This document shows, piece by piece, positions 16,039 to 26,190 of a stretch of 64,000 bases of DNA. The position numbers and the translations under genes are program-made. A model generated the notes under the pieces. That model did not search any database. It had not been told where the DNA came from and was given only the letters and a program-made list of their open reading frames with translations. The DNA is from an uncultured Vibrio sp. (GTDB taxonomy: Bacteria; Pseudomonadota; Gammaproteobacteria; Enterobacterales; Vibrionaceae), in NCBI GenBank assembly GCA_947504195.1, contig CANNGN010000001.1, forward strand, positions 310,001 through 374,000, written 5' to 3'. Numbering within the stretch: the first letter of the stretch is position 1; every line of letters begins with the position of its first letter.

Positions 16039-17778
16039 CTACTGGCTGAGTTCGTCATCAAATATCTTATCTCGCAGTTTCCAAAAACGGCCCGATTTTC
16101 GAGCAATCACAAACTGGGGAAGCCTGAATCGGTGCTGGTTATTGGCAACTTGAGTCGGAGAGCTGTGGGAAAAAGGGCGATGTCGATCTGCAAGGTGAGG
16201 GCGTACAAATTTGCTTTCGAATGCGACTTTTTGAGCCTTAGTTCGCAACGACCAAAACTCGTGAACTTGTGCGTTGTTGTCACCAATATAGGTTACTTTG
16301 AGTTGGGTTTTATCTTGTTCATTTTTGACAACCGACAACGTCATATCTCTACACTCAAACACCAAGGCATCTTTTAGGTTTAGCGCTTCTTTTAGTTTCT
16401 TGTCGGGGTCGACCAGTGTCGCGTCGCACTCATGGCATATTCTTGCGGCAATGTCGTTATCTGCGCCGCATTCAGAGCAATATTTGGCGCGAAAACGGTA
16501 GCCACAATGTTCGCGTTCCCCGGTCTCTTTATCTTCAAAATAGCCCTGACAACGGCGACCAAAATGCTCAAGTAGGAAGCCATTACTATCCAATTTCCCC
16601 CAGAAATTATTGTTAAAGCCACAGGCAGGGCAGGGAATGGTGACGATCTCACTGTCACTGTCTGGTTTTTCAGCGCCGATTTCCGGTTGATATAAGTCGT
16701 ATTGATTACCCGCATAATCGAGCACCAGACACTCAGACTTACCTTCAGCAAGACGCAAACCACGGCCAATGATTTGTTGATATAAGCTGACCGATTCTGT
16801 CGGGCGCAAAATTGCAATTAAATCGACATGCGGCGCATCAAACCCAGTAGTTAACACCGACACGTTTACAAGGAACTTAATCTCCTGTTGCTTAAATTGC
16901 GCAATGATTGAATCGCGCTCAGTGGCAACGGTATCCCCGATCACGATTGCACTGTGTTCAGGTGGAAGTAACGATAGAATTTCCTGAGCATGACGCACAG
17001 TTGCGGCGAAAATCATCACTCCTTTTCGAGTGCGAGCCTGCTGAATGATCTGTTCCACGATTTGGGGAGTCGCACGTTTGTATTGGTCGATCACTAAGTC
17101 AAGTTCCGACTCTTTATAACGGCCAGTAGACGCCGGTTTAAGCTGAGAAAAGTCATAGCTAAGAACTGGAGCGTCAATTAACTTGGCTGGGGTGAGGAAA
17201 CCTTCATCTAACAGATAAAATATTGGAAGCTCGAAGATACAATCACGAAAGAAGCGGGGTGTTTCGCTGCGAATTAAACCGCGAGTGTGATATTGGTAAA
17301 TCCAACCTACGCCTAATCGATAAGGGGTCGCAGTTAACCCTAAAACTTTGATGCCCGGATTGACTTGGCGAAGATGCGAAATCACCTTTTGATAGCTACT
17401 GGTTTTTTCTTCAGGAACGCGGTGGCATTCATCAATAACCAGAAGTGAAAATTTATTGGTAAATGCGTCTAAGTTGCGAACCACCGATTGAACCGAAGCA
17501 AACACCACTTGTTGATCGGTTTCTTTGCGACCCAGCCCAGAGGAAAATATCGCGCCTTGGAGGCCGTAGCTTTCGTATTTTGCGTGGTTTTGCTCAACCA
17601 GCTCTTTGACATGAGCAAGAACAAGAACGTTGCCTTTTGCTAAACGAGCCAGTTCAGCAATCACCAAACTTTTTCCGGCACCTGTTGGGAGCACAATCAC
17701 TGCCGGTTCCGAGGTACGGCGGAAATAATGAATAACGGCTTTTACCGCATCGGCTTGATAAGGACGTAATGCATACAT
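16039..17778 (-). CDS. radD: RadD (YejH) superfamily 2 DNA helicase/ATPase
   Basis: About 579 residues from the ATG at 17778 (MYALRPYQADAV); an upstream TTG at 17817 would add 13 residues unlike the family. Helicase motifs are PTGAGKS (I), VIDECHR (II), GLTATP (III), TTGFDAPHVD and QQIIGRGLRLA (V/VI). The C-terminus has several paired cysteines (CPACGF, CSECGA, CHECDA) that should bind zinc. RadD takes part in recombination-linked DNA repair in E. coli and stimulates RecA strand exchange. The motifs and Cys pattern match E. coli RadD throughout its length, and the rplY-radD-rsuA neighbourhood is conserved. Confidence 0.95.
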   Translation of the reverse strand: MYALRPYQADAVKAVIHYFRRTSEPAVIVLPTGAGKSLVIAELARLAKGNVLVLAHVKELVEQNHAKYESYGLQGAIFSSGLGRKETDQQVVFASVQSVVRNLDAFTNKFSLLVIDECHRVPEEKTSSYQKVISHLRQVNPGIKVLGLTATPYRLGVGWIYQYHTRGLIRSETPRFFRDCIFELPIFYLLDEGFLTPAKLIDAPVLSYDFSQLKPASTGRYKESELDLVIDQYKRATPQIVEQIIQQARTRKGVMIFAATVRHAQEILSLLPPEHSAIVIGDTVATERDSIIAQFKQQEIKFLVNVSVLTTGFDAPHVDLIAILRPTESVSLYQQIIGRGLRLAEGKSECLVLDYAGNQYDLYQPEIGAEKPDSDSEIVTIPCPACGFNNNFWGKLDSNGFLLEHFGRRCQGYFEDKETGEREHCGYRFRAKYCSECGADNDIAARICHECDATLVDPDKKLKEALNLKDALVFECRDMTLSVVKNEQDKTQLKVTYIGDNNAQVHEFWSLRTKAQKVAFESKFVRPHLADRHRPFSHSSPTQVANNQHRFRLPQFVIARKSGRFWKLRDKIFDDELSQ

Positions 17779-17836
17779 AGTAAATGAACGCTGCAACAAA
17801 GCAGTGAAATGACTCAACTAAAACCTATTGGGCGGG

Positions 17837-17842
17837 TATAAT
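17837..17842 (+). promoter_or_regulatory. -10 box of the rsuA promoter
   Basis: A perfect TATAAT lies 28 bases before the rsuA start codon, in the gap between the divergent radD and rsuA genes. No convincing -35 was seen at 16-18 bases. Confidence 0.45.
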
Positions 17843-17869
17843 AGCGCACTTAATCATAATGAGGTAAGT

Positions 17870-18565
17870 ATGCGTCTCGATAAGTTTTTATCTGACACTT
17901 TGGGAATTACGCGTAAAAACGCGACTCAGTTAATTAAATCCAAAGAAGTCGAAGTCAATAATGTTATTGCCAAAAATGGCGCACTCAAGTTAACCGATGA
18001 ATGCGAAGTGACGTGGCAAAATCGCACTTTAGAGTTACGTGGTAACGTATATATCATGCTGTATAAACCCGAAGGCTATGTTTGTTCTCATGAAGACGCG
18101 TATAACCACTCCGCCTTTTTATTACTCGATGAAGCGAATGTTCAAGACCTGCATTTTGCCGGCCGGCTCGATGTAGATACCACTGGCTTAGTTTTAATTA
18201 CCAACGATGGAAAGTGGTCGCACCGAGTGACGTCACCGAAACATAAGTGCGATAAAACTTACCGAGTCTGGTTAGCCGATCCCGTTCAAGATCATTATTT
18301 TTCAGCTTTTGAGAGTGGTATAGAATTACGCGGTGAGAAAAGTGTAACCAAGCCTGCACAGTTAAAGGTTCTTGATAGCAATGAGGTGTTACTCACCATT
18401 CATGAAGGAAAATATCATCAAGTAAAACGAATGTTTGCCGCGTTGGGAAATAAAGTCGTTGGGTTGCACCGCGAACGTATCGGTACGATTGAGTTGGATG
18501 ATATGTTGGAGCCGGGAGAATATCGGAATTTAACTCCAGAAGAAGTGGCGTCTTTTTTGCCGTAG
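17870..18565 (+). CDS. rsuA: 16S rRNA pseudouridine(516) synthase RsuA
   Basis: A 231-residue enzyme that isomerises U516 of 16S rRNA during 30S assembly. The ATG at 17870 follows GAGGTAAG and gives MRLDKFLSDTLGITRKNA; the open frame extends upstream only as non-coding leader. The N-terminal S4 domain covers roughly residues 1-55. The catalytic motif is GRLDVDTTGLVLITNDG near residue 100, containing the essential aspartate. KTYRVWLAD and a KYHQVKRMFAALG segment also match RsuA/RluE-type synthases. It is divergent from radD. Confidence 0.94.
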   Translation: MRLDKFLSDTLGITRKNATQLIKSKEVEVNNVIAKNGALKLTDECEVTWQNRTLELRGNVYIMLYKPEGYVCSHEDAYNHSAFLLLDEANVQDLHFAGRLDVDTTGLVLITNDGKWSHRVTSPKHKCDKTYRVWLADPVQDHYFSAFESGIELRGEKSVTKPAQLKVLDSNEVLLTIHEGKYHQVKRMFAALGNKVVGLHRERIGTIELDDMLEPGEYRNLTPEEVASFLP

Positions 18566-18665
18566 CGAAATGATCGCGAATAGATTAACAGTGAATGTGG
18601 GTTGGTTAAGCGAAAACCATTAACAGCCTTTAAATATCGTACATAGTGTGTGGAAGAAAAATACC

Positions 18666-19319
18666 GTGACTCAATATTATCAAGAAATTCAAAATGTCGT
18701 AAACCAAGCGCTAGAAGCGATGGAAGCGTTACATCAGCAAGGAAAACTGATTGATGCTCCTAATTCAAACAAGCAGTTTTTAGTGCGTTGGGTCACCAAA
18801 GCGATTAAAGATCAGCGCTTCGATACCTGCGTCGCACGTGATCTGATTAGTTGGCAGAAAATGGGACGTTCACAAGGAAATGGCTTGGCGCTTGAACAGA
18901 TCTTTAAACGGATATCTAAGTTTTACGCTCAGTTCTTTACCGAGCAAGCACAAAACATTACTGATGCAAATATTGAAGCGTTTCTCGATTTGATGGAAAG
19001 TTTAGATTGGGAAGTCTCGACATCGGAAGCGATTGTTGGCCAAGGTAAAGTTCAGATCTACACTGAAGGACAAAATTCTCTGGCGTTATGTGCCGATCAG
19101 TGTGATTCGTGTTTTGATGGTGAAAATTTAGTTAAACCAATGAGTTTCTTCGTCCGTGGAAATCATGCTCAATTTGTAGAACAAGCCGGTCAATCGGGTT
19201 TTATGCTGCATAAACGTACCGATTATAAATCGAACGTGAAATACCATGGCGAATATCTTATTTTCCCGAGTAATCAGGGCAAACAATTGGCAGAAATACC
19301 CTTAAGCTTTAACGCTTAG
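18666..19319 (+). CDS. DUF2913-like protein
   Basis: A soluble protein of about 217 residues with no recognised catalytic motif. I believe it belongs to DUF2913, a family common in Vibrio, from NSNKQFLVRWVTKAIKDQRF and ISWQKMGRSQGN; this is memory, not a search. Two GTG starts are possible, 18648 and 18666. The second is preferred because GGAAG lies 9 bases before it. Three cysteines cluster in CADQCDSCFDG. Its stop codon overlaps the stop of the convergent exonuclease gene. Function unknown. Confidence 0.6.
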   Translation: MTQYYQEIQNVVNQALEAMEALHQQGKLIDAPNSNKQFLVRWVTKAIKDQRFDTCVARDLISWQKMGRSQGNGLALEQIFKRISKFYAQFFTEQAQNITDANIEAFLDLMESLDWEVSTSEAIVGQGKVQIYTEGQNSLALCADQCDSCFDGENLVKPMSFFVRGNHAQFVEQAGQSGFMLHKRTDYKSNVKYHGEYLIFPSNQGKQLAEIPLSFNA

Positions 19320-19930
19320 TAGGAATTAGAAAAACGTTGGCGCACTTTTTTCGCTGGCGTTTTGGTTAGCTTTTGAACAAAGTCAAAAGGCACAGTTGAA
19401 AGTTGGTAGCTGTGCTGAATCTGAATGAGCATTTCTAGCCAAACTTTTGCTGTCATCTCTGAATCGTATAGTGCGCGGTGAAACTCTCCATCGCTGGGAA
19501 GGTTAGTGTATTCAACTAATGTACCCAACTTATGATTGGGCGCATCTTGCAATACTCTTCTCGCTAACAGCATTGAACAGACAAATTGCCCACTATATTG
19601 ATGCGAAATACGCTCAAATTCAGCATCGAGAAAACGTTTATCGAATGATGCGTTGTGTGCGACTAGGTTGGCGTTTCCAATGAAATTAGCAAACTCTAAC
19701 ATCACCTCATCCGCTGGTGGGGCATCCATCAACATCGCATTACTGATGCCAGTATAGTTTTCGATAAACGGGCTGATTCGTCGGCCGGGATTCATCAAAG
19801 CTTGAAAACGATCGGTAATCTCTCCGTTTTCTATCCGCACAGCACCAATCTCGATGGCACGATCCCCCATATCTGGTGATAACCCGGTAGTTTCAAAATC
19901 GAGTACGACAACGGAATATGCATTGGCCAT
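19316..19930 (-). CDS. DnaQ-like 3'-5' exonuclease (DEDDh family)
   Basis: A 204-residue protein with all exonuclease motifs of the DEDDh group. Exo I is LDFETTGL near residue 10, Exo II is AHNASFDKRFLD near residue 92, and Exo III is HRALYDSEMTA near residue 150 with its His and Asp. These enzymes proofread DNA or degrade RNA. This one resembles stand-alone epsilon-like or ExoX/RNase T-like proteins rather than the polymerase III subunit, as no clamp or alpha-binding tail is evident. It shares four bases of stop codon with the convergent upstream gene. Confidence 0.88.
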   Translation of the reverse strand: MANAYSVVVLDFETTGLSPDMGDRAIEIGAVRIENGEITDRFQALMNPGRRISPFIENYTGISNAMLMDAPPADEVMLEFANFIGNANLVAHNASFDKRFLDAEFERISHQYSGQFVCSMLLARRVLQDAPNHKLGTLVEYTNLPSDGEFHRALYDSEMTAKVWLEMLIQIQHSYQLSTVPFDFVQKLTKTPAKKVRQRFSNSY

Positions 19931-20022
19931 GGGAACGTTCCTTACTAACTAGAGCCGGTTGTTGTGGAGAATATTGTCATTAACGGTAACGTTAAGCGGT
20001 GGTTTAACCGCTTTGAAAGCTG

Positions 20023-21453
20023 CTACACACGAAGCGCTTTTTTCACAATGGCACGTACCATACCACGAAAAATAAATAAGTGAGCAGGCATCATGGCAAA
20101 CCAATAAAGTAACCCACGGAAGCCTTGTGGGTGCCACCAAGCAGTAATGTTTAGCTCGCGCGTATCGCCATGGTCGACAACCGTGAACTCCAACCGGCCT
20201 AATCCCGGTCCTTTTAGACCAAATAATAGCGAAAGAAAACGTTGTTCTTCACAGCGGATAACTTTCCAAGAATCAATAAAATCGCCCGCTTTGACTTCGT
20301 CGCCGGCAGGAGAGCGCCGAACAGGGACTCGTCCACCAAAGGGTACATCGAGCCATTCACGTATGCGCCAGAGTGCATTGGCGTAAAAATACCCTTCTTC
20401 TCGACTGCCTATTTTTTTGATGACTTGCCATAACTGCTGGGCAGATGCCTGAGTGGTTATCTTGGCTCCGGTCTGTTTAGGGTAATAGCCATATCCGGGT
20501 TGCCAACGTTTTAACGCATTCGGGTCAAATCCCCACACTTGGCTCCGAATGAAGGTGCCTTCTTCTGCAATTGTATGGTGAACCGAATCGTAATAACTCA
20601 ACAGTGACTGTGGATACTTAGCGTGAATTTCTCTGTTGTTGGCAACGTAATCATGAGATAGGCCAGCCAAGAGCGCTTTACCAATATTACTGGGTACAGA
20701 TGTCACCATGCCTAGCCAATAAGAGGCGAGTTTTGGCGTTAGCAGTGGCGTTGAATAGAGTCGAAATGGCTTATGTGCAAGTTGACAAATAATTCGAAAC
20801 TGTTCTCGATAAGTCAACGTATCAGGGCCGCCAACTTCAAATGTCTGGTGTTGATCTGGCGTGTCGTCGATAAGTTTAAGCAGGTAAAAATTGAGGTTTT
20901 GCAGCGCGATTGGATTTGCACTTGAATATACCCACTTCGGCGTAATTAATACGGGTAAGTTGTAGACAAAGTCACGCATAATTTCAAACGCTGCTGAGCC
21001 GGGACCGATGACGACACCGGCGCGTAATTCTGTTACCGGAATCGGTAATTGACGCAGGAGTTCTCCCGTTGCTTTGCGAGCTAATAGGTGCTCTGATGCT
21101 GCCGATTGCGGCTGAATGGCACTGAGATAGATAACATGTTGAGTCGTACTTTTTTTGAGTGCAGCGACCACGTTTTTGGCCATGGATATTTCGTAGTCGA
21201 GAAAATCATCGCCGTGGTTCATACCATGAACAAGAAAAAAGACGAGATCGTAACCTTGAATCTGCTCTAGGACTGAGTCTGGGTCGCTAAGATCGAGGTA
21301 TTGTAGCTGCAAATTAGGGTGCGGTTTTGTCCGTGCGCTTAAGTAATCTATTTGTCGACCAGATGCGGTGACATGGTGGCCTTTGTTGATCAGCAGTGGC
21401 AGAAGTTGAGAGCCAATATATCCAGAAGCGCCTAAAACCAAGATCTTTTTCAT
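20023..21453 (-). CDS. YbjT-like NAD(P)-binding protein with DUF2867 domain
   Basis: A 476-residue protein, the same length I remember for E. coli YbjT. The N-terminal atypical short-chain-dehydrogenase domain begins KILVLGASGYIGSQLLPLL, with the GxxGxxG nucleotide loop, and extends to about residue 290. The C-terminal DUF2867 domain contains GDEVKAGDFIDSWKV, GRLEFTVVDHGDTRELNITAWWHPQGF (roughly residues 418-445) and a terminal hydrophobic stretch suggesting membrane contact. It has no enzyme activity I can name with confidence. It stands alone with 250 bases upstream. Confidence 0.85.
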   Translation of the reverse strand: MKKILVLGASGYIGSQLLPLLINKGHHVTASGRQIDYLSARTKPHPNLQLQYLDLSDPDSVLEQIQGYDLVFFLVHGMNHGDDFLDYEISMAKNVVAALKKSTTQHVIYLSAIQPQSAASEHLLARKATGELLRQLPIPVTELRAGVVIGPGSAAFEIMRDFVYNLPVLITPKWVYSSANPIALQNLNFYLLKLIDDTPDQHQTFEVGGPDTLTYREQFRIICQLAHKPFRLYSTPLLTPKLASYWLGMVTSVPSNIGKALLAGLSHDYVANNREIHAKYPQSLLSYYDSVHHTIAEEGTFIRSQVWGFDPNALKRWQPGYGYYPKQTGAKITTQASAQQLWQVIKKIGSREEGYFYANALWRIREWLDVPFGGRVPVRRSPAGDEVKAGDFIDSWKVIRCEEQRFLSLLFGLKGPGLGRLEFTVVDHGDTRELNITAWWHPQGFRGLLYWFAMMPAHLFIFRGMVRAIVKKALRV

Positions 21454-21718
21454 TTTATAGTCTCGCGAAAATGAGCCCTTTAATCTAGCGTAATTGATTC
21501 AATCAGTGAATGAATATTCCAGAGAAGAGTCACAAAACCTTTATTTAGGCTGATTCTAGAGAACAATTTGGTGTTAATTTTACTATTTCATGTCGACATC
21601 TAGCACGAAAATAGCCCGAACACTAGCTAATTAGTCTCAATTTTACGGCTAAAACTTCCTCATTTCTATTTTTTGGTGTAGATTCACATTCCCATACGGA
21701 AATTATGTGAGTTGGTTA

Positions 21719-22390
21719 ATGTTATTTCTGAAAGATCTCTGCAAAGGTTACGTTGATGGTGATGAATTTCATCCTGTCTTGCAGGGTGCCAATCTTAGAT
21801 TAGAACGCGGCCAACAATTAGCATTAATGGGAGAGAGTGGTTCTGGAAAAAGCACATTGCTCAACCTTATTTCAGGTCTCGATAAAATAGATTCAGGTGA
21901 GATATGGTTTCCTAACTTTTCGATGCATAAAACATCGGAGCATAAAAGGGCTGCATTTCGTCGACATACTATTGGCCATGTATTCCAGCAATTCAATCTT
22001 CTTCCCACGTTGAATGTTGCAGATAACATTCGATTCTGCCGTCAGTTACGCGGATTGCCTGAAGATAACAACCTATGGCGACAAATCATTTCTAATTTAA
22101 ACTTAATGCCGTTGCTTGGCCGTTATCCAGAAGAAGTTTCGGGTGGTCAGCAGCAAAGAGCAGCCATTGCAAGGGCGCTCTATATGGAACCCAAGTTGCT
22201 ACTTGCCGATGAACCTACAGGCAGTTTAGATGAACGTAACGCAGATGCGGTTATGCGCCTCTTAACATCGCTGACTCGAGAACTCGATTGTACGCTTTTG
22301 CTTGTGACACACAGTGAAACTGTCGCCAGCCATATGGACGGGTGTATCCGGTTGCAAGGGGGCCAGCTGCATGTTGTTGCCCGTAGTTAA
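21719..22390 (+). CDS. ABC transporter ATPase, LolD/MacB type
   Basis: About 224 residues from the ATG at 21719 (MLFLKDLCKGYVDGDEF); a GTG at 21707 is an alternative start. Walker A is GESGSGKST, the signature is VSGGQQQRAAIARAL, Walker B is LLLADEPTGSLDERN, and the switch histidine is in LLVTHSE. The YVDGDEFHPVLQG opening and DERN after Walker B are typical of ATPases that work with FtsX-type permeases in lipoprotein or envelope-stress export, not with solute importers. It overlaps the next gene by 20 bases. Confidence 0.88.
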   Translation: MLFLKDLCKGYVDGDEFHPVLQGANLRLERGQQLALMGESGSGKSTLLNLISGLDKIDSGEIWFPNFSMHKTSEHKRAAFRRHTIGHVFQQFNLLPTLNVADNIRFCRQLRGLPEDNNLWRQIISNLNLMPLLGRYPEEVSGGQQQRAAIARALYMEPKLLLADEPTGSLDERNADAVMRLLTSLTRELDCTLLLVTHSETVASHMDGCIRLQGGQLHVVARS

Positions 22391-24785
22391 AGCACTACTA
22401 GGACACTATCGTCGCTACCCTTTACAATTTATTCTGGTTTGGTTGGGGTTAACACTGGGTGTTTCTCTGCTGATTGGTGTTACCACCATTACCTATCATG
22501 CCCAAGTCGGTTATCAAGAAGTTGATCAGCTCACGGCGAATCCATTTCCGTATCAAATAAAAGCTAAAAAAGGGGAGGCGATTCCGAACTCACTGTTTGA
22601 AACAGTTTCAAATGCTGATGTTGGCCAGTGTACCCCTTATGCTCAAGCTAAAGTTACGACTGACTTTGGCGTAGACCTGACTATTATTGGGATTGATAGA
22701 ACGATAGCGAATCGCGCTTTTAGCTCGCCTATTCCAGATAAGTATCAGGTTGTCGTTAGTCGAAAATTTGCGCAACAGGCGCTACTTGATTCCGGCGATT
22801 CTTTGGTTTTAAAAAACGGAAAAACACTTGGGCCAGTTTGGGTTGAAGATAACAATCTTGTTTATGGTCTTCGTGCGGCTTCCAGTATTCAATTGGTTCA
22901 ATCTCTCAATGAAAAACAGTCTTTATCTATGGTGGCATGTGCTGATATGCCTCCGTTTAAACTCACAAAACTCAAATCGATCTTGGGAGATAAATACAAA
23001 GTTAAGCGCAATTATCGCTCGGAATTAAGCGCATTAACTCAAGCTTTCAATATGAATTTAAAGGCGATGGGTCTGCTTGCTTTCTTAGTGGGGCTGTTTA
23101 TCTTTTCTCAAGCCATTTCACTGTCGTTTATTCAACGCCAGCGTTTGGTCGGGATGCTACGTCAGGCGGGTGTTGCGAGACGAGACCTTACCAAAGCGAT
23201 CGTTATTGAATTATTGTTTTTTATTATCATTTCTTGGTTGTGTGGCAATATTTTCGGATTGGTGTTAGCGAACCAATTACTCCCTAGTGTCTATGGCTCG
23301 GCAGGGATTGTGGAAAATCCGAATATGTTTTATGGAATCGATCTGTGGTGGTGTTTCTATAGTTTGATATTAACCATCGTCGGAGCTGCATGCGCATGTA
23401 TCTGGCCGGTAATTCGCCTACTAAAATCCGAGCCTATTCGATTAACCGAACGTTTATCTTTGATCCGGTTTGCTGGCTCTGAGTTTACGGTTCAGACCTA
23501 TTTTTCTATCGTATTTGCGATACTGGCCATTGTGCTTTTTTACTATATCCATATTCCAGAGGTTGGATTAGGGGTGCTGGTGTTAGTGCTGGTGAGTGTG
23601 GCATTTATTACGCCTTTTATCGTATGGAAGTTTTTTGATTTTCTCTCTTATAGTTTGAGTTCGGTTAGGCTTCGATGGTTCTTTGCCGATTCCGCAGCCA
23701 GTATGAGTTACCGTGGTATTGCGACCATGGCATTTCTGATTGCACTTGCTACTAACATTGCCGCAGAAACCTTGGTTGGCAGTTTTCGAGAAACCACTTC
23801 TCAATGGTTAGAACACCGTCTTGCAGCCGACCTCTATTTTCATGGTACCGCAGAGCAGTCTCAGTATATTGATGAATGGTTACGAGACCAGCCAGAAGTG
23901 AGTGATTTCTGGCAACGCTGGGAAACGGATGTCACTACCGATAATGGAACTGTGCAAGTGGTGAGTGTCGGAAGAAGTGACGTCGAGCTCCAAGCGTTAA
24001 CCATTAAAGTGGGTGCTCCTGATTATTGGTATAAGTTACATCACAGTAAGACCGTATTACTGAACGAATCAACGGCGAGTAAATTGGATTTGCGACCTGG
24101 AGATCACCTGAATTTGCCAAGTGAAATGGGTGATGATTGGCTAGTGGGGGGGATCTATTATGATTATGGGAATCCACACTTCCAAGTCGTGATATCCGAC
24201 TTTGAATGGCGGCATCATTTTCAGACTAATGGAGATTTGATTTACGCTGTTGATCTTCATCACTCAAGCTATTCAGACTCAGTTCGCTCTAAGTTGGATA
24301 ACATGTTCCATCTGACGCCTGACCGAATTTATGGCAACAGTCAGATTTATAATGCGGTGATTCGAGTTTTTGATAAGACATTTTTGGTGGCAAAGAAATT
24401 AGGAAATATCACACTTTTCATTGCTATCTGTGGTGTGTTTGTTGCAACACTCGCCGGAGAAGCCGCCCGTCAACGTCATTTTACTCTGTTACGTTGCTTC
24501 GGAGTATCTGGTAAAGAGCTCATTCTTATCGGAAGTTTGCAGCTTCTCACGTTTGGGCTTATCTGTTTAGCGATAGCAGTACCGCTTGGTATCGGACTCG
24601 CTCAGTTAATTATTAGCACTTCTATAAAAGGCTCGTTTGGTTGGTCTATTCCTTTAGATTACTTCAGCGCAGACCTATTTTCTATGGCGGCATGGTCGTT
24701 GGGCGCCTTAGTGATTGCAGGCGCATTTCCTATCATCCGCCTCGTTCGTCGGTCACCAATGAATATTTTACGCAACTCAATGTAA
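22371..24785 (+). CDS. FtsX-like ABC permease (large, two-domain)
   Basis: About 804 residues from the ATG at 22371, which follows AAGGGGG at a good distance; the frame is open upstream inside the ATPase gene. The plan is one N-terminal helix (near residues 15-35), a periplasmic domain, three helices near 230-360, more helices near 385-480, a second periplasmic domain (about 490-665), and three C-terminal helices. The last FtsX module includes VFVATLAGEAARQRHFTLLRCFG (near residue 690). This duplicated FtsX arrangement is seen in AttFG/YbbP-like exporters that pair with LolD-like ATPases. The transported molecule is unknown. Confidence 0.85.
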   Translation: MLLPVVKALLGHYRRYPLQFILVWLGLTLGVSLLIGVTTITYHAQVGYQEVDQLTANPFPYQIKAKKGEAIPNSLFETVSNADVGQCTPYAQAKVTTDFGVDLTIIGIDRTIANRAFSSPIPDKYQVVVSRKFAQQALLDSGDSLVLKNGKTLGPVWVEDNNLVYGLRAASSIQLVQSLNEKQSLSMVACADMPPFKLTKLKSILGDKYKVKRNYRSELSALTQAFNMNLKAMGLLAFLVGLFIFSQAISLSFIQRQRLVGMLRQAGVARRDLTKAIVIELLFFIIISWLCGNIFGLVLANQLLPSVYGSAGIVENPNMFYGIDLWWCFYSLILTIVGAACACIWPVIRLLKSEPIRLTERLSLIRFAGSEFTVQTYFSIVFAILAIVLFYYIHIPEVGLGVLVLVLVSVAFITPFIVWKFFDFLSYSLSSVRLRWFFADSAASMSYRGIATMAFLIALATNIAAETLVGSFRETTSQWLEHRLAADLYFHGTAEQSQYIDEWLRDQPEVSDFWQRWETDVTTDNGTVQVVSVGRSDVELQALTIKVGAPDYWYKLHHSKTVLLNESTASKLDLRPGDHLNLPSEMGDDWLVGGIYYDYGNPHFQVVISDFEWRHHFQTNGDLIYAVDLHHSSYSDSVRSKLDNMFHLTPDRIYGNSQIYNAVIRVFDKTFLVAKKLGNITLFIAICGVFVATLAGEAARQRHFTLLRCFGVSGKELILIGSLQLLTFGLICLAIAVPLGIGLAQLIISTSIKGSFGWSIPLDYFSADLFSMAAWSLGALVIAGAFPIIRLVRRSPMNILRNSM

Positions 24786-24914
24786 CCTCAAAAATCATTT
24801 AGTTCGATATTTCCGAGGTTTAACGCTTTTTAAATCGATTTTTATATTCCTTTCAATCCGACTAAACTTTTACTATAACTAGTTAAGTCAGTGTTGGTTA
24901 AAAAAGGTACGAAT

Positions 24915-26060
24915 ATGGATAATTTTCTTCGCGATTTTTTCAAGAACGACTCATCAGGTGGGATTCTACTCGTTCTCGCGACCGCGGCAGCTATGATGTT
25001 GGCTAATTCAGGTTTTTCTGATGTGTATCACGGATTTCTTCATGCCAAAGTTGTCGGTATGTCATTGAGCCACTGGATCAATGATGGTTTGATGGCAGTC
25101 TTTTTTCTTTTGATTGGGTTAGAAGTTAAAAGAGAATTGCTTGAAGGTGCTTTAAAAACACGAGACAGCGCCATTCTTCCGGCTGTGGCAGCATTAGGTG
25201 GTATGGTAGTACCTGCGTTAGTGTACGCCAGTTTTAACATGGGTGACCCAGTGACCTTGAGTGGTTGGGCGATACCTGCGGCAACGGACATTGCGTTTGC
25301 TTTGGGTGTTATGGCACTGTTGGGTGATCGCGTGCCTCTGAGTTTGAAAGTGTTTTTGCTCGCACTCGCGATTATTGATGACCTTGGGGTTATCGTTATT
25401 ATTGCTTTGTTTTACAGCAGTGACCTATCCACACTTGCGTTGACGGTTGGTTTTATTGCAACGACTGCCTTATTAATCATGAACTATTTAGGTGTGACTC
25501 GTTTGGCAGCTTACCTTGTGGTTGGGTCAATCTTATGGATTGCGGTGTTGAAGTCCGGGGTTCATGCTACATTAGCAGGGGTTGTTATCGGTTTTGCGAT
25601 TCCTTTAAAAGGTAAAACTGAAGATGCACCATCACCATTGAAATCTCTTGAACATGCATTACACCCCTATGTCACATACGCGATTCTGCCTTTATTTGCA
25701 TTGGCCAATGCAGGGCTAAGCCTAGAGGGCGTTTCTATCGAAAGCTTGAGTAGCGCTGTTCCAATTGGTGTTGCGTTAGGCTTGGTGTTCGGCAAACCAG
25801 CCGGTATCTTCTTGTTCAGTTGGCTAGCAATTAAGTCGGGTGTGGCAAGTTTGCCCGTTGGTGCCAATTTACGACAAGTGTTTGCTGTTGCGTTGCTCTG
25901 TGGTATCGGGTTTACGATGTCGATATTCATCTCTTCGTTGGCCTTCGGTCAATTGCATCAAGACTTGGATACATTGGCGAGAATGGGGATTTTGATGGGT
26001 TCAACTATTGCGGCGGTCTTGGGTTATGTGGGACTTTCTCTATCACTACGAAAAGCCTAA
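24915..26060 (+). CDS. nhaA: Na+/H+ antiporter NhaA
   Basis: A 381-residue inner-membrane antiporter exchanging Na+ or Li+ for protons at alkaline pH. The ATG at 24915 ([10 protein letters not shown]) follows AAAGGT; an upstream GTG at 24891 is unlikely. The ion-binding aspartates are Asp155-Asp156 in AIIDDLGVI and Asp125 in [28 protein letters not shown] is also conserved. Twelve helices are expected. A strong terminator follows, so it is likely monocistronic. It suits a marine organism. Confidence 0.96.
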   Translation: MDNFLRDFFKNDSSGGILLVLATAAAMMLANSGFSDVYHGFLHAKVVGMSLSHWINDGLMAVFFLLIGLEVKRELLEGALKTRDSAILPAVAALGGMVVPALVYASFNMGDPVTLSGWAIPAATDIAFALGVMALLGDRVPLSLKVFLLALAIIDDLGVIVIIALFYSSDLSTLALTVGFIATTALLIMNYLGVTRLAAYLVVGSILWIAVLKSGVHATLAGVVIGFAIPLKGKTEDAPSPLKSLEHALHPYVTYAILPLFALANAGLSLEGVSIESLSSAVPIGVALGLVFGKPAGIFLFSWLAIKSGVASLPVGANLRQVFAVALLCGIGFTMSIFISSLAFGQLHQDLDTLARMGILMGSTIAAVLGYVGLSLSLRKA

Positions 26061-26095
26061 TGTAAAAGATTAATACACACTGGTTCCTATCGGAT

Positions 26096-26130
26096 AAATC
26101 CCTAGCTTGGTCATTGGCTAGGGATTTTTT
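26096..26130 (+). terminator. intrinsic terminator of nhaA
   Basis: The stem AAATCCCTAGC / GCTAGGGATTT with a 10-base loop runs straight into T residues, 36 bases after the nhaA stop. Confidence 0.85.
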
Positions 26131-26190
26131 ATTAGCGCTAACATTTTGATTTTAGAATGACTTCATTTCTTATGTTGATTATGTTGTTAA

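Noticed and set aside
20000..20022. Terminator after the YbjT-like gene
   Set aside because: A 7-base stem around AAGCGGT is present just beyond the stop, but no T run follows on the minus strand.
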